Program-made: the position numbers and the translations under genes
The notes under the pieces: model-generated
Told to the model about the DNA's origin: nothing
Seen by the model: only the letters and a program-made list of their open reading frames with translations
Database searches by the model: none
NCBI GenBank assembly: GCA_030268105.1
Contig: BSDZ01000019.1
Coordinates: 722,001-786,000, forward strand
Direction of reading: 5' to 3'
DNA: 64,000 bases
Source: Volvox africanus
Taxonomy: Eukaryota > Chlorophyta > Chlorophyceae > Chlamydomonadales > Volvocaceae
In this document: positions 23,251 through 34,060 of the stretch, piece by piece
Layout: each line of letters begins with the position of its first letter
How positions within the stretch are numbered: the stretch's first letter is position 1

Positions 23251-24055
23251 GCTTTGTTGCGCTCTACCTCCATACCCAGGAAGAGAGACACCTCCCCTAG
23301 ATCGCGCATATCATACTCCCTCATGAGCTTCTCCTTCATCATCTGCACTTCGACTTTGTTACTTCCCATGATCAGCAGGTCATCAACATGCACCAGCAAC
23401 CAGATGGTGTACGACTGACCGTATGACACAAATAACGCCGGATCAGACATAGAGACCTGGAACCCCAACTGCTCTAGGGTCCCGCGCAACTTCTTGTGCC
23501 ATGCCCTGCTAGCTTGCCGTAGGCCGTACAATGCCCGCTTCAGCTTACACTTCATGCCTGCACCGCCTGCCTCATAACCGGGCGGCTGGTCGCAGTATAC
23601 CTCCTCTTCTAGCTCTCTATTTAGGAATGCCGTACGCACGTCCAAGTGTTGTATGTCATACCCCTTCTCCGTCGCCATGGCTAGAAAGGAACGCACAGTA
23701 ACTTGGTTGCACGTTGGTGCAAACACCTCGTCGAAATCGACGCCCTCCTTTTGCCTAAAGCCCTTAGCAACAAACCGAGCTTTGTACCTCTCTATCTCTC
23801 CATCAGCATTCCGCTTCACAGCATACACCCATTTCGTAAGGATTACATTCAAACCAAGTGGCGGCTTTACAAGGTCCCATGTGTCATTGGCACTGAGAGA
23901 TACAATTTCCTCATCCATAGCCTGCTGCCAGTGTACCGCCTCCTTGCTTGTCATAGCTTCCTCATACGACTCAGGCACTATTATATTCCTCAGCGCCGCA
24001 GCCTGTGCAATCTAGCGTGCAGGTAACTGTCCACGGTTTTGACGCACTGGGTAAC
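23251..24055 (-). pseudogene. Copia reverse transcriptase, N-terminal and central part
   Basis: Minus-strand frame: PESYEEAM...HWQQAMDEEIVSL, TKWVYAVKRNADGEIERYKA, RFVAKGFRQKEGVDFDEVFA, LDVRTAFLNRELEEEVY, ALYGLRQASRAWHKKL and the active-site block LLVHVDDLLIMG, all typical of Ty1/copia RT. It stops abruptly at the CACTA insertion (23248). Upstream at 24012 an in-frame TAG interrupts the linker QNRGQLPAR. Confidence 0.9.
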
Positions 24056-24071
24056 GAACCGGGGTAAGCCC

Positions 24072-25307
24072 CTATTTCGGCTGAGGTACAAACGGCGGCA
24101 TTAGCGGGCAATCCTTCGTGGAATGGCTCTCCGCACACCGTAGACAAACGTTGGCCAATTTCCGACGCTCGAATTCGGAACGATTGCAATTCCATTTTGG
24201 CATATACGTGTCGTCCGTGCGAGTCCGCTTCGCATTGGGGTCGGAACGCTGTGCGGCTGCCGTCGACGGCGCACCACCACGCTTCCTGTTTTTAGCCGGG
24301 TCCGAGCTCGGACCTGCTCCTCCTGACCCACGGACACCCGAGCTAGCGCCCCCGCGCGCCTGGCGTTGCCGGTTGCTGCGTCGCGTCGCCGCAGTAGGCG
24401 TGGGGCGGGTCGCTCCGAGTTCCTGGTCGAGAGCTACAGCTTCCCCAAGCGGATCCTGCACTTGCACGGCATTTGCACGAGGGACAGACTTGACTTCTTC
24501 CTCACCGGCAAGGAGTCGTATCTCCGTGCCCTTAGCAAAAGCGACCAAAGCATCATACGACTTGATCTGCGCTCCAACCAAGTCAGTAGCGCACCATTTA
24601 GCCAAAAGTTTCGTCAGGCCTCGCCTAAACCAAAAGACACGCTCGGATTCAGTGAGGTCAGCAATGGGAGTCACAAGTGCTTCGAAGTGTGACTGGTACG
24701 CAGGTACATTTTCATCCCGACGCATGTGGTAGCTACCGGCTGCCAAAACCTTACGAGCTTCCACATCACGTGCTTGAACCTCAGTAGCGAATTGTGCGAG
24801 CAAAGCGGCGACCAACTCGTCAAAAGTATAGTTGCCCCGGGCGTTGGTCCAATTGCGATACCAGTCCTTCGCTGAGCCCTCGAGGGTGTTACCAACGAAG
24901 AGACACCTGATACCGTCATTATCGCCACCATGAACAGCCTGGAGATACTTTTTAGCGTCACGCACGTACGCACGAGTTGCATCGGCTATGCTATGCCCTG
25001 GTGTCTTGTCGGTCAGCGAAATATTGAGCCTAGGAACGGGAATCGACAATCTCATCACCTCAGGGATGTCATCATGCCCTCGAGCTTGAGGTAATGGCAG
25101 AACCCTTGGTCCAGCAGTGTTGTCCATATTCGTATTCACTGCTGAATGCGGCACAATTAAGTGAGCAGGGGTCTGAAGGAAAAGGGGCTCTTGAGTGGCT
25201 CGCGTGCCAACAGTCTCAAAACCTCTATCCGGTGCTCTAGCAGCCACAGCAAAATCGGGTTGGCTAGCTAGGCTAGTGTGCGGCATATCGTCGTGTTCCG
25301 CGGACAT
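24072..25307 (-). CDS. Gypsy-1 Gag (copy A), intact 411 aa
   Basis: Same length and about 95% similar by eye to the Gag of copy E. It has a retrotransposon-gag core (LEGSAKDWYRNWTNARGNYT...), a basic Ser/Gly/Arg-rich linker and a C-terminal zinc knuckle CLRCAESHSTKDC (C-x2-C-x3-H-x4-C). It ends CCG-AAA-UAG like all copies, but no pol follows because the element is truncated just after the stop. Confidence 0.88.
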   Translation of the reverse strand: MSAEHDDMPHTSLASQPDFAVAARAPDRGFETVGTRATQEPLFLQTPAHLIVPHSAVNTNMDNTAGPRVLPLPQARGHDDIPEVMRLSIPVPRLNISLTDKTPGHSIADATRAYVRDAKKYLQAVHGGDNDGIRCLFVGNTLEGSAKDWYRNWTNARGNYTFDELVAALLAQFATEVQARDVEARKVLAAGSYHMRRDENVPAYQSHFEALVTPIADLTESERVFWFRRGLTKLLAKWCATDLVGAQIKSYDALVAFAKGTEIRLLAGEEEVKSVPRANAVQVQDPLGEAVALDQELGATRPTPTAATRRSNRQRQARGGASSGVRGSGGAGPSSDPAKNRKRGGAPSTAAAQRSDPNAKRTRTDDTYMPKWNCNRSEFERRKLANVCLRCAESHSTKDCPLMPPFVPQPK

Positions 25308-25605
25308 GGAGCATGAAACGATACCCTAGGTTTGCGTAATAGAAGCCGACTTCTATCGCAAAGGCAAGAGTACAAAGCGATTTGGTGAGCCTACCGACAG
25401 TACTCTTGAGAAGATTCAGTAAACTCAGCAAGTACTTGCCCAGCTGAGTCCTGATCTCCGTAGTTTGGGCAACTGGTCCGGACGAAAGCCGGTCTCAGTC
25501 ACCGCAGCAAGCAATGCCGGTGCACTGAGATTACCTGCGACTCAGAGCGTACACTTACACAACAAGTGCAGCAATCTAAGTAAAAGCAATTAAACAATTA
25601 CAAAC

Positions 25606-25693
25606 CGGAAGCGGCGGCGTCCAAAACGGCGCGACCTAGGTCTTCGGCAAAAGTATCTAGCGGTCCTCGTGGTTCGTCGCTGGAACTCGCCAT
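25606..25693 (-). CDS. ORF0 exon 1 of gypsy-1 copy A (exon 2 damaged)
   Basis: ATG at 25693 reading leftwards encodes MASSSDEPRGPLDTFAEDLG and continues to the GTTTGT donor. In exon 2 a short deletion (the segment between CAGTTG and CCCAAAC) shifts the frame, so ORF0 is broken here although Gag is intact. Confidence 0.6.
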
Positions 25694-25760
25694 AGAAAGA
25701 ACCTACTTCCGATTAGACAAAGAGAGACAGTTAGGCGACGAACCTGTCTCGATACCAAAT

Positions 25761-26584
25761 TGTTGTACCTCTCGTTCGCGTTTGCTCATAAGTATCTGCA
25801 CGTCTGGAGACTTCGACACCGATGCGCGAGCACTTGCAAGTACAGCAAGGCAAGCAAGAGCAAACAGAGACAGCGGAAGACTTCAAGACGAAGAGAGATA
25901 TAACTTACAGTCTTACAGATCGGAACGATGCAATGGACGAAATCGCCGTCAGCGCCAGAAGCAAGCAATCATCACGCGGCGGTGATTAGCGAAGTTCAGG
26001 CTTAGCTCGGGCTAAGTAGAATAGCGTATAGCAATAGTAATATAGAACACACGAGTGTTCTCCGGTATCGAATGTCTTATCTTGCTTAGCCGTCCTCGCA
26101 TCTGTTATACTCGCAGCATCGCAATGCCGTACGATTCACATCAGGAGGCCGATCCTAGATGTGACAACCCTACTGCGTATAGGCGATGTCTACGCATAAC
26201 AACGTATAAGCCTTTCCGGCATTCGCATGATGCAAGGGTCCGGATAACGATATCCGGTTGCAGGGCATGCATCGCGACGAGTGCGGCACTCTCAACGTGT
26301 GCTTTAATGAAGTAATATTATATCAGATAATATTACTTATTGTTTCATAGCACGAGCATAATGCGCACTTCCATGCTTCGGGCTTTCATGCATGCTAGGC
26401 GGATTTGCCATGATGCGATGTCGCGATGGATAATGACAACATGCCAAATGCATATATAAATGTACACGAATACATTTATATCATGCAGATTCATTCATAT
26501 GCAATGTGTTCATCACAATAGCACTTCGCCTTGTAGGATCACATCGACCTACGCATCGGCGGGAAAACTAACCGTAGCACAACA
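25761..26584 (-). repeat. Gypsy-1 LTR (copy A 5' LTR)
   Basis: Minus-strand TGTTGTGCTACGG...GAGAGGTACAACA, 824 bp. It contains the CCGGATATCGTTATCCGG hairpin in the G/C version. Confidence 0.9.
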
Positions 26585-27222
26585 ACGGCCAGGTGGGCTC
26601 TCATCACCCCCTCCAGCTGCGCCGACGTTTTGATCACCGACATCTACCTGCATCTCATCACCGTCTTGGCTCTCTTCACCCGGCTCTTCACTCTGCTCCT
26701 GAGCAGCCGCTTGCATAACTGGGAGCTGATCATTTTCCGCCGAGAATTCTACCATGGGAATTTCATCAGCCGACTCTGTTCCATCACTGCTGCAACTGTC
26801 ACTTAGACGGCTGTCTTCCTCCAACAGCTTGCGTTTCTCATCAAAAACTATGTTAGAGCTCACCAGGACCTTGTCCCAGACCAAAATACGCTTTGCTGCC
26901 ACGTTCGTATCCTACGAGCACTCCCTTGACGGCTGTAGGATCCAGCTTGTTGCGCGGCTGCTGGTCCTGATAAACCCATGCAGTGCAGCCAAACACTCGA
27001 AAACCAGACATGTCAGGCCGCACACCCAGGAACGCCTCAAAGGGTGTTACGGTAAGACCTTGACTTGGGGAACAGTTTCGAATTGCACATGCTGTATGGA
27101 TCGCTTCAGCCCACATGTCATGCTTCAACCCTGAATCCCGCAACATGGCTCGGACCCGGTCTAATAATGTGCGATTGAGCCTTTCAGCTTTGCCGTTCTG
27201 CTCGGGCGTGTGGGGTGTGGAT
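26585..27222 (-). pseudogene. Copia integrase C-terminal part and linker to RT
   Basis: Minus-strand frame: TPHTPEQNGKAERLNRTLLD (the integrase Glu block), MWAEAIHTACAIRNCSP, GFRVFGCTAWVYQDQQ, KGVLVGYERGSKAYFG, then, after a frame change, VLVSSNIVFDE and an acidic linker ending ESPPGR at the gypsy-A insertion. The copia CCA-GKAER core and the GYE/KAY motifs are standard. Confidence 0.85.
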
Positions 27223-28053
27223 TGTTGTGCTACGGTTCGTTTCCCGCCGATGCGTAGGTCGATGCGACCTATGAGGCGAAGTGCTATCTTGATGAACGCA
27301 TGAACCATCAATGCATATGAATGAACTTGCATGATATAAATGTATTCGTATATATTTATATATGCATTTGGCATGACACCATTATCCATCGCGACATCGC
27401 ATCATGGCAAATCCGCCTAGCATGCATGAAATGCCGAATCATTGAAGTGCGCATTATGCTCGTGCTATGAAACGATAAGTAATATTATCTGATATAATAT
27501 TACTTCATTACAGCACACGTTGAGAGCGCCGCACTCGTCGCAATGCATGCCTTACAACCGAATATCGTTATTCGGACCCTTGCATCATGCGAATGCCGGA
27601 AAGGCTTATACGTTGTTATACATGGACATCGCCTATACGCAGTAGGGTTGTCACACTTAGGATCGGCCTCCTAGTGTGAATCGTACGGCATCGCGATGCT
27701 ACGAGTATAACAGATGCGAGGACGGCTAAGCAAGTAAAGACATTCGATACCGGAGAACACTCGCGTATTCTACATTATAATTGCTATACGCTACTCTACT
27801 TAGCCCGAGCTAAGCCTAAACTTCGCTATCACCGCCGCGTGATGATTGCTTGCTTCCGGCGCTGACGGCGATTACGTCCATTGCACCGCTTCGATCTGTA
27901 AGACTGTAAGTTATATCTCTTCTTGTTTGAAGTCTTCCGCTGTCTCTGTTTGCTCGCGCTTGTCTTGCTGTACTTGCAAGTGCTCGCGCATCGGTGTCGA
28001 AAGCCTTCAGACGCGCAGATACTTATGAGCAAACACGAAGGAGAGGTACAACA
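27223..28053 (+). mobile_element. Solo gypsy-1 LTR inside copia integrase
   Basis: 831 bp, TGTTGTGCTACGG...GAGAGGTACAACA, flanked by TGGAT (27218-27222) and CGGAT (28054-28058), a 5-bp target duplication with one change. It splits the integrase between ...HDTS and TPHTPEQNG. A solo LTR normally arises by recombination between the two LTRs of a full element. Confidence 0.9.
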
Positions 28054-28679
28054 CGGATGTATCATGTTTGATACCATGCTCTGCAAAGAACGCTTCCATT
28101 TCACGATTCAGGTACTCACCACCACGGTCACTGTGTACAGACCGCAGCTCGCATCTCACCTGTTTCTCCATGTACAGGAGAACTTCCTTCATGGTCGACG
28201 CGACCATATTCTTCTTCGCCACACAACGCACCACCCCAAAGTTCGATGCTTCATCTAGGATAGTGAGAACGTACCTAGCACCTCCAAGGGACTGCACAGG
28301 CATTTCGACTACATCCGTGTGTACTCTGTCCATTACACCCCTAGGTCTGTCATTAGACTCTGGGTAGGACGCACGAGTTGCCTTGGTTTCAACGCACACG
28401 TCACACTTCCCCTTTTTCTGCGCATACTCTTGAATCTGGTCGACGTTTACTGACATCCCGTCTACCATTTTTGTTGCTTTTCCTAGGTTGTCGTACCCTA
28501 GGTGGCCATACCGCCGGTGCCACTCTTCGACGGACTGCTCTAGTACCGCTAGAGCTTTTAGAGATTCACGCGCATGCAAAGGTAAGGCTTTTAAGAACCA
28601 CATGCGGTCTATCATGATCGCTTCCAGAGGCGGGTCCTGTTTCATGAAGCAAATCCTAGGGCTATACCACCTTGCTTCT
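28054..28679 (-). pseudogene. Copia integrase N-terminal part
   Basis: Minus-strand frame with the zinc-binding WHRRYGHLGYDNLGK...C-x2-C block, then TDVVEMPVQSLGGARYVLTI (first Asp) and HSDRGGEYLNREMEAFFAEH (second Asp). It is in the same frame as the gag-protease frame, separated from it by one TGA near 28680. Confidence 0.88.
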
Positions 28680-29956
28680 CACACCACCCTCCGTTTGGGT
28701 GGAAGGTGCCCCTCCTTTGCTAAGAAGTTCCAGCCTGCTTGAACCATCTTGCCTAACGAGATCAGCCGGTGTCCAGCCACCGGGACATGAGCAACATCCT
28801 TGAGTGTGACCATGACCCCATCATCCATCTTCAGCTCAACATCTCCGTACCCCAGGACCCGGCACTCCGCACCCGCAATCCCTTCTATGATTGGCCCATT
28901 CGACACTGACCGGTAGTTCACGTGGTCATCAAGTGTGTCGGTGATGTGAGTCTGACACGCGGAGTCCAGCTTCCAATGGTACTTGTGGTTGACTGATAGT
29001 ACAGCAGAGCGAACCTCCGCCACAGTGGGTGCTCTGGCAGCCGTATCCGTGGCTGCCCTCGTCACGAACGCATACTGACGACTGCGACGATCATCATTGC
29101 GCTGTTGCTTTCTGCCGCCGTTGTCCTTGCCGCCACCACCCTCACCTCTAGCGCCCTCCCGGGATGGGTGTTTCAGCAGCGGGCAGTCGCGTTTGATGTG
29201 TCCTAGTACGTTGCACTTGCGACAGCGGTAGTCAGCGTGAGGGTTGGTGCATTGTCGAGATCCCCCCGCGCTTCCGGATTCACCACCGTTGGCGTTGTCA
29301 CAGAAATCACTGTTATGTCGCCGACTGTCGCTGCCAAACCGGCCGCGGCCACCGCCGCCTCCACCACTGTACCCAGTAGCTAGGGCGGCTACACGAGGAG
29401 CTTCCTGGTTTTGGTTGAGTCGTAACTCGGCAGCCTGTAGAGACTCCTTTAGACTCTTGATGTTTACCTCGTCGGACTTCTTACCAGCGAGGTATGCTTC
29501 TACCGTCACGTTGAACTGTGGTAGAAGACCCTTGACGAAGGAACTTAAAAGATGATCTTCAGTGATGACGCAATTGATGGACTTAGCTTTCTCCTGCAAT
29601 TTGTCGACCGCATCGTAGTACTCCTCGATGCTCTTCCCGCTTGTCTGCTTTAGCTCACGCAGTTCCTCGTGTATTACCAAGGAAGTAAGAGCCAATATAT
29701 TAATAAAGGTGTTCCTGATTTCTGTCCAAGCGTTAGCCGCCGTAGCTGCTTGGTCAATCAGCTGGTGATACCTCTGATCTGTTATCTTTATAAGCCTGCA
29801 CTTGGCCTTCAATGATAATGCAAGAGTTGCAGCTGGTAGATCCTGATTTGAATCCCAGAGGTCCTTCTCGATCAGGTGGTACTTGGCAGTGCGCTGCCAT
29901 GTCCAATAGTTCTTGCCATCCAGGGCCCATTGAACAGCCTTGTCTTCAGCACCCAT
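28679..29956 (-). CDS. Copia Gag-protease
   Basis: 425 codons from ATG at 29956. The N-terminus (MGAEDKAVQWALDGKNYWTW) and the ELKQTSGKSIEEYYDAVDKL region match the copia gag (UBN2-type) fold. A canonical zinc knuckle CRKCNVLGHIKRDC (C-x2-C-x4-H-x4-C) follows. The protease active site reads WKLDSACQTHI, with Ala in place of the more usual Gly after D-S. Ends at a TGA beyond which the integrase frame continues without a shift, so the stop is probably a nonsense mutation. Confidence 0.85.
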   Translation of the reverse strand: MGAEDKAVQWALDGKNYWTWQRTAKYHLIEKDLWDSNQDLPAATLALSLKAKCRLIKITDQRYHQLIDQAATAANAWTEIRNTFINILALTSLVIHEELRELKQTSGKSIEEYYDAVDKLQEKAKSINCVITEDHLLSSFVKGLLPQFNVTVEAYLAGKKSDEVNIKSLKESLQAAELRLNQNQEAPRVAALATGYSGGGGGGRGRFGSDSRRHNSDFCDNANGGESGSAGGSRQCTNPHADYRCRKCNVLGHIKRDCPLLKHPSREGARGEGGGGKDNGGRKQQRNDDRRSRQYAFVTRAATDTAARAPTVAEVRSAVLSVNHKYHWKLDSACQTHITDTLDDHVNYRSVSNGPIIEGIAGAECRVLGYGDVELKMDDGVMVTLKDVAHVPVAGHRLISLGKMVQAGWNFLAKEGHLPPKRRVV

Positions 29957-30059
29957 ATCTTCCTTGCTCTAGACCAGAGCGTCGCTAGACCAGCGAAACA
30001 GAGGAAAGATACCTAAACTAGGAATTGCCGCCTAATGCGTTGACTCGAGGCTCATAACC

Positions 30060-30245
30060 TGTTAGAATGCGACACGCAGTTGGACAAGGAAGCAACTCCG
30101 TAGTTTGTTACATAAGTGCTAAAGTCTTAGCATATCGCACTGACTCCACATAATAGGGACAATAGACATTCGTACCAATGCCGTACTTGCATTTGTCCTG
30201 TCTATCGCGCATGGTTTCCACTATTGTTCCGACCGATGTTCAACA
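30060..30245 (-). repeat. Copia 5' LTR
   Basis: 186 bp. On the minus strand it is followed by GGTTATGAGCCTCGAG, the likely primer-binding site. Confidence 0.9.
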
Positions 30246-30824
30246 ATTTCATCGTTGTTGGCATGAATGAGGCGCGCATGCGGAAATGCGGCGATCGCAG
30301 TGGTTATCCGGCAACCGAACATCGATAATCGGGTCTTTGCATCTTGCATACTTCGAGAGGATTATTTAATAATATTTGCGAATATCGGAAATGCGCATTG
30401 GAGGTACTCACACTTGGGATCGGTGATCCAATGTGACTTGTACCGCACATTGGTATCGCGAGCATTATAGGTGTGAGGACGCCCGCGTAGACGACGATGT
30501 CTGATGGAACATTACTTTGGATAAGGACTCGTGTGCTTACTTCCATTACGATTATTGGTAGACGTTCTATCCACTTATTATCGGCCTGAGCTGATCCTGA
30601 GCATCGTCATCAGCCGTATGATGATCGCCGCCCGCTGGGTCTGACAGCCGACTACGCATTGGTATCGGTAAATCGTTGTAAGTTGAATCTCTTCTTGCTC
30701 TGAAGATTTCCACTGTCACAATACTTGCATTTGAGTGCTTTGCTGTCCACGAGCACTCCGGCACAAGGATCTAACACCCAGACGTGCCGATTTAGTGCAT
30801 GAGCGAAGAGCGAGAGATACAACA
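30246..30824 (+). repeat. Gypsy family 3 5' LTR, right part
   Basis: Continuation of the LTR begun at 17120. It ends GAGAGATACAACA at 30824 and is followed by TGGTAGTGAGACCTGG (30829 on), in the same position as the gypsy-1 primer site TGGTATCGAGACAGG. Confidence 0.75.
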
Positions 30825-30894
30825 AATTTGGTAGTGAGACCTGGTTCCATTCACGGGCTGTCTCATCATCCCTTACTGGAACTAGGTTCCTACG

Positions 30895-31077
30895 ATGGCA
30901 AATGTCCGCGATGATCACAGTAGTCCGCTAAAGACCTCCGCCGAGGATCTTGGCCGCACCCTGTTGGACGCCGCCGCTTCCGGTTTGTAACTACCTTTAT
31001 TATTCCTGTGTAGTTGCTGCATTCTTGTTGGGAGCTCATGTCATGAGTCGCAGGTGAACCTACTCCATCGCTGAATG
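30895..31077 (+). CDS. Gypsy-3 leader frame ORF0: exon 1, 71-nt intron, start of exon 2
   Basis: ATG 30895 opens an 88-nt exon ending ...AEDLGRTLLDAAASG at a GTTTGTAA donor. The intron is 71 nt (30983-31053) and the acceptor is GAGTCGCAG. Exon 2 begins GEPTPSLN and is cut at 31078 by the gypsy-2 insertion, then resumes for 12 nt at 35800-35811. Exon length, intron length, phase and both splice motifs equal those of gypsy-1 ORF0. In the shared AEDLGR-LDAAASG segment most DNA differences are at third codon positions. Confidence 0.6.
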
Positions 31078-31901
31078 TGTTGTATGCTTCCTTCTTCAAT
31101 CATGCACTGAATCTGCACATCTGGATGTTAGCTAAGTGCACAACAAGCTTACGAACAGCAAGGCGATCCAATGCGAGCAAAGTGACAGCAGAAGACTCAA
31201 TAATAAGGAAAGATCCAACTTACAATAGTCTTCGTTTACAAATCGGTAGATGGCCGTCAGACCCCACGGGCAATGTTCATCATCCGGCTGGAGATGCTGT
31301 GCTGGAATAGCTCAGGCCGAATATAAATGAGTATATCGTATGTATGCGAATTAGATAGAGTTAAGTACACGAGTACTTAATCCAAAGTAGCGTCGAGCCG
31401 ACTTTGGTCTCTAGGCGGCCGTCCTCGCACCTATCATGTCGTGATACCGATGTGCAGTACAGGTCTCACTGGATTCCGATCTCAAGTGTGAGTACCTTCG
31501 TAGCACTATTCTAAATAGCGCGTAATGATATTAATTGATGCAACATATGCAATATGCGAAGGTCCGAATATTGATATTCGGTTGCCGACCCAACCATCAC
31601 GATCGTTGTGTTCTCACATACGCGTATGGTTTACGACACGGATGAGGTAATAATATCTCACGTAATAATTTAAAGTATTATTACGTGAGATATTATGCCA
31701 ACAGATAGATCGCGCATTAATTATCAGCTTTGAGTCAAACATGTTGACCGACAGCGCGATGTCGTAGATGATAATGTGACATTCCTGATTAGCTAGATAT
31801 ACTCGAATATATCATGCTAATATAATTATATCATGCTTCATAATGCTCAAATGGGTTGCGGTCTACTTCGGTGTAGACGGCGATCAAACCCGCGTACAAC
31901 A
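31078..31901 (-). repeat. Gypsy-2 LTR, complete
   Basis: Minus-strand TGTTGTACGCGGGTTTGATC...GCATACAACA, 824 bp. Contains a 20-bp perfect hairpin (31650-31669 / 31677-31696). Confidence 0.88.
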
Positions 31902-31924
31902 ACTATCCCCCCTCCCGTATGCAG

Positions 31925-34060
31925 CATCCTCGCTGCATCGAACAGCATCGACTGCAAAGATCATTGGGTTTGCGTGGCACGTAGACGAGCTTCCTCTAAT
32001 AGGGGCTTCATTTCTGGCGAGAAATTACGCGTCAGCTCCCAAGAGTTGTGCTCGCTAGAATAGCCAGTCCACTTGACCAGATATTCGTGCACCTTCCGCT
32101 TTCGTCACTGTTGACCTACACGATGAACCCGATAATCCAGTATTTGCTCCACATCATACACCTTTTGCTTGCCTGCGATCCAGGTCTCAGGACCAGGGTC
32201 CATTACTGCAGGGGCATTGGTGTTGTTTGTAACGGGTGCTGTGCCGCGGTAAGGGCGGATGAGGGAGATATGAAATGTGGGATGAATATTCATGTCAGAG
32301 GGTAGGGATAGCTCCACAGCTACATTTCCTACCATGTGAACAACGGGATAAGGACCAATCCAACGGGGCAGTAATTTTCGGGAACCGTCGGCAAGCGAAC
32401 GCAGGTTCTTGGTGCTCAACAACACCATTTGTCCCACCGAAAATGTCACGCCTCGTTTGGATTTATTATAGTAGTCCGTTGTCCGTTGTTGTGCCGCGTC
32501 CAAACATGCTCTCGCGTCTGTCATGCGGGATAGGAACGACTTGGCAAAGGTTTTAGCCGCCGGGATATTTATCTCCAACTCTCACCACACGGGTAGCGCA
32601 GGATGGAATCCATAATTCAGAAAGAAAGGGCTTTGACCTGTTGAGCGGTTAACAACGTTGTTAAGCGCGAATTCTTCCGAAGTCAGAAACGTATCCCAAA
32701 CGGAGGGTGTGTGTCCCACGAAATTTGGTAACATATCGCCCAGCGTGCGGTTTGTGCATTCGGTTTGCCCATCGGATTGTGGATGATATGCTGTGCTCAA
32801 ATGAACGCGCATACTGACGAGTTCCCATAGCGCTTCCCAAAACTTAGACGTGAATTGACCGCCGCGATCGGATATCACATTTTTAGGAACGCCATGCAAT
32901 CAGACCACGTTATCAAAAAATAATCGTGCTGTTTGCTCAGCAGTGCAAGACGAGGTGCAGGGGGCTAAGTGAACCATCTTAGTCAAGCGATCGACCATAA
33001 CGAACATCGAGTCGTATCCCCCCTCAGTTTTGGGCAGCGCGACTACGAAGTCCATAGAAACACTTTCCCAAGGGGCATCTGGTATAGGTAAAGGTTGTAA
33101 TAACCCCTGGCCCTTACCGGATAGTCCTTTATTGTGCTGACATAAACTGCACCTTTGCACGAAATTTTCCGCATCCCTCACCATGCACGGCCACCAAAAC
33201 GAGCGTCTTACTAGCTCTGCCAGTCGCGTGCTTCCAGGATGTTCTGCTAACAGGTCCTCGTGGAACCGAGCAAGAATATCGTAGCGCAAAGCATCATCGT
33301 TCGGCATGACGATTTGCGTTGTCGAACCGTCCATCTGAATCCAAAAATCGTTGCGCTTGTGCAAATGTTCCACATTACTGGGCGAAGCAAAGCATGGGTC
33401 CACTTCGTACGCCACCTTGAGTCGCAGCGTGAGGTCCGCTGCTATCGGCAATTCCTGACTGCGTGAACGAGTAACCGGTGCTGCCAAAATCGCAGCGTGT
33501 AATGATGGATGTCGCTGAGGGCGTCAGCAATATTAATTCTGCCGGCGATATACTCCCATGTACAGTCAAAACGAGATAGATACTCCATCCACCGGGCTTG
33601 TCGTCAATTGAGCGTGGGGACACTCTGTAAGAATGTCAGCGGTTTGTGGTCAGTCTTCAGTGTAAAAGGGCGGCCTTCGAGATAACAGCGCCACTCCTAT
33701 AAAGCATGCAGAACTGCCAACAGCTCCTGCTCTCCGGTCGTGTATCAGGTCTCCGCACCCAAGAAGTTCTTGCTCGTGAAGGCGATCGGTCCATGCAGGG
33801 AAGCATCCGATATTACTTCTACACAAAACAGCAACGTATAATCAGGGAAAGAGAGGGTAACATCGTTGGCGACGATTCGCTTTAGCTCTTCGAATGCCCG
33901 CTGACACACAGGTGTCCAGGCCTTGAGGGAAGTGAAACCTCCTTTCTTCGTCAGGTTTGTAAGCGGGGCCGCAATAATGGAGTATTTACTAATGAACTTA
34001 GGGAAGTAGTTGGTCAAACCTAAGAACTTGCGTAGTTCAGTTAGGTTCTGAGGCGCATAC
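31925..34060 (-). pseudogene. Gypsy-2 pol remnant: end of RT, RNase H, integrase, chromodomain
   Basis: From high to low coordinates: [20 protein letters not shown] (RT thumb), ISDASLHG (RNase H), integrase HHCC (CSLCQHNKGLSGKGQG), [54 protein letters not shown], then a chromodomain ([19 protein letters not shown]) near 31985-32110. Stops include a TGA between YRVHRVGQQ and RKRKVHEY. Most of protease and RT is deleted. Confidence 0.85.

Larger units (their letters stand above)
24056..26584 (-). mobile_element. Gypsy-1 copy A: 5' LTR, leader and gag only, 3'-truncated insertion in copia
   Basis: The minus-strand order is an 824-bp LTR (25761-26584), primer site, leader with ORF0, and gag ending in UAG at 24072-24074. 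Homology to other gypsy-1 copies ends near 24056, inside the loop of the hairpin that follows the gag stop. On the other side the copia frame resumes exactly: ...SPPGR before the LTR and YPVRQNRG after the break, sharing CGT. Pol and the 3' LTR are absent. Confidence 0.85.
17363..30245 (-). mobile_element. Ty1/copia retrotransposon (Osser-like size), broken by three later insertions
   Basis: Two 186-bp LTRs (17363-17548 and 30060-30245, starting TGTTAGAATG and ending GTTCAACA) enclose gag, protease, integrase, RT and RNase H on the minus strand in the copia order. Flanking pentamers ATTAC/ATTTC are a target duplication with one mismatch. Removing the CACTA element, the truncated gypsy and the solo LTR leaves about 4.65 kb, close to the size known for Osser of Volvox carteri. 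The reading frame carries a TGA near 28680, a TAG near 24012 and a frameshift near 18230, so it is dead. Confidence 0.9.

Noticed and set aside
28679..28681. Second readthrough site between copia protease and integrase
   Set aside because: A single copy with other inactivating changes and no conserved structure; a nonsense mutation is the simpler explanation.
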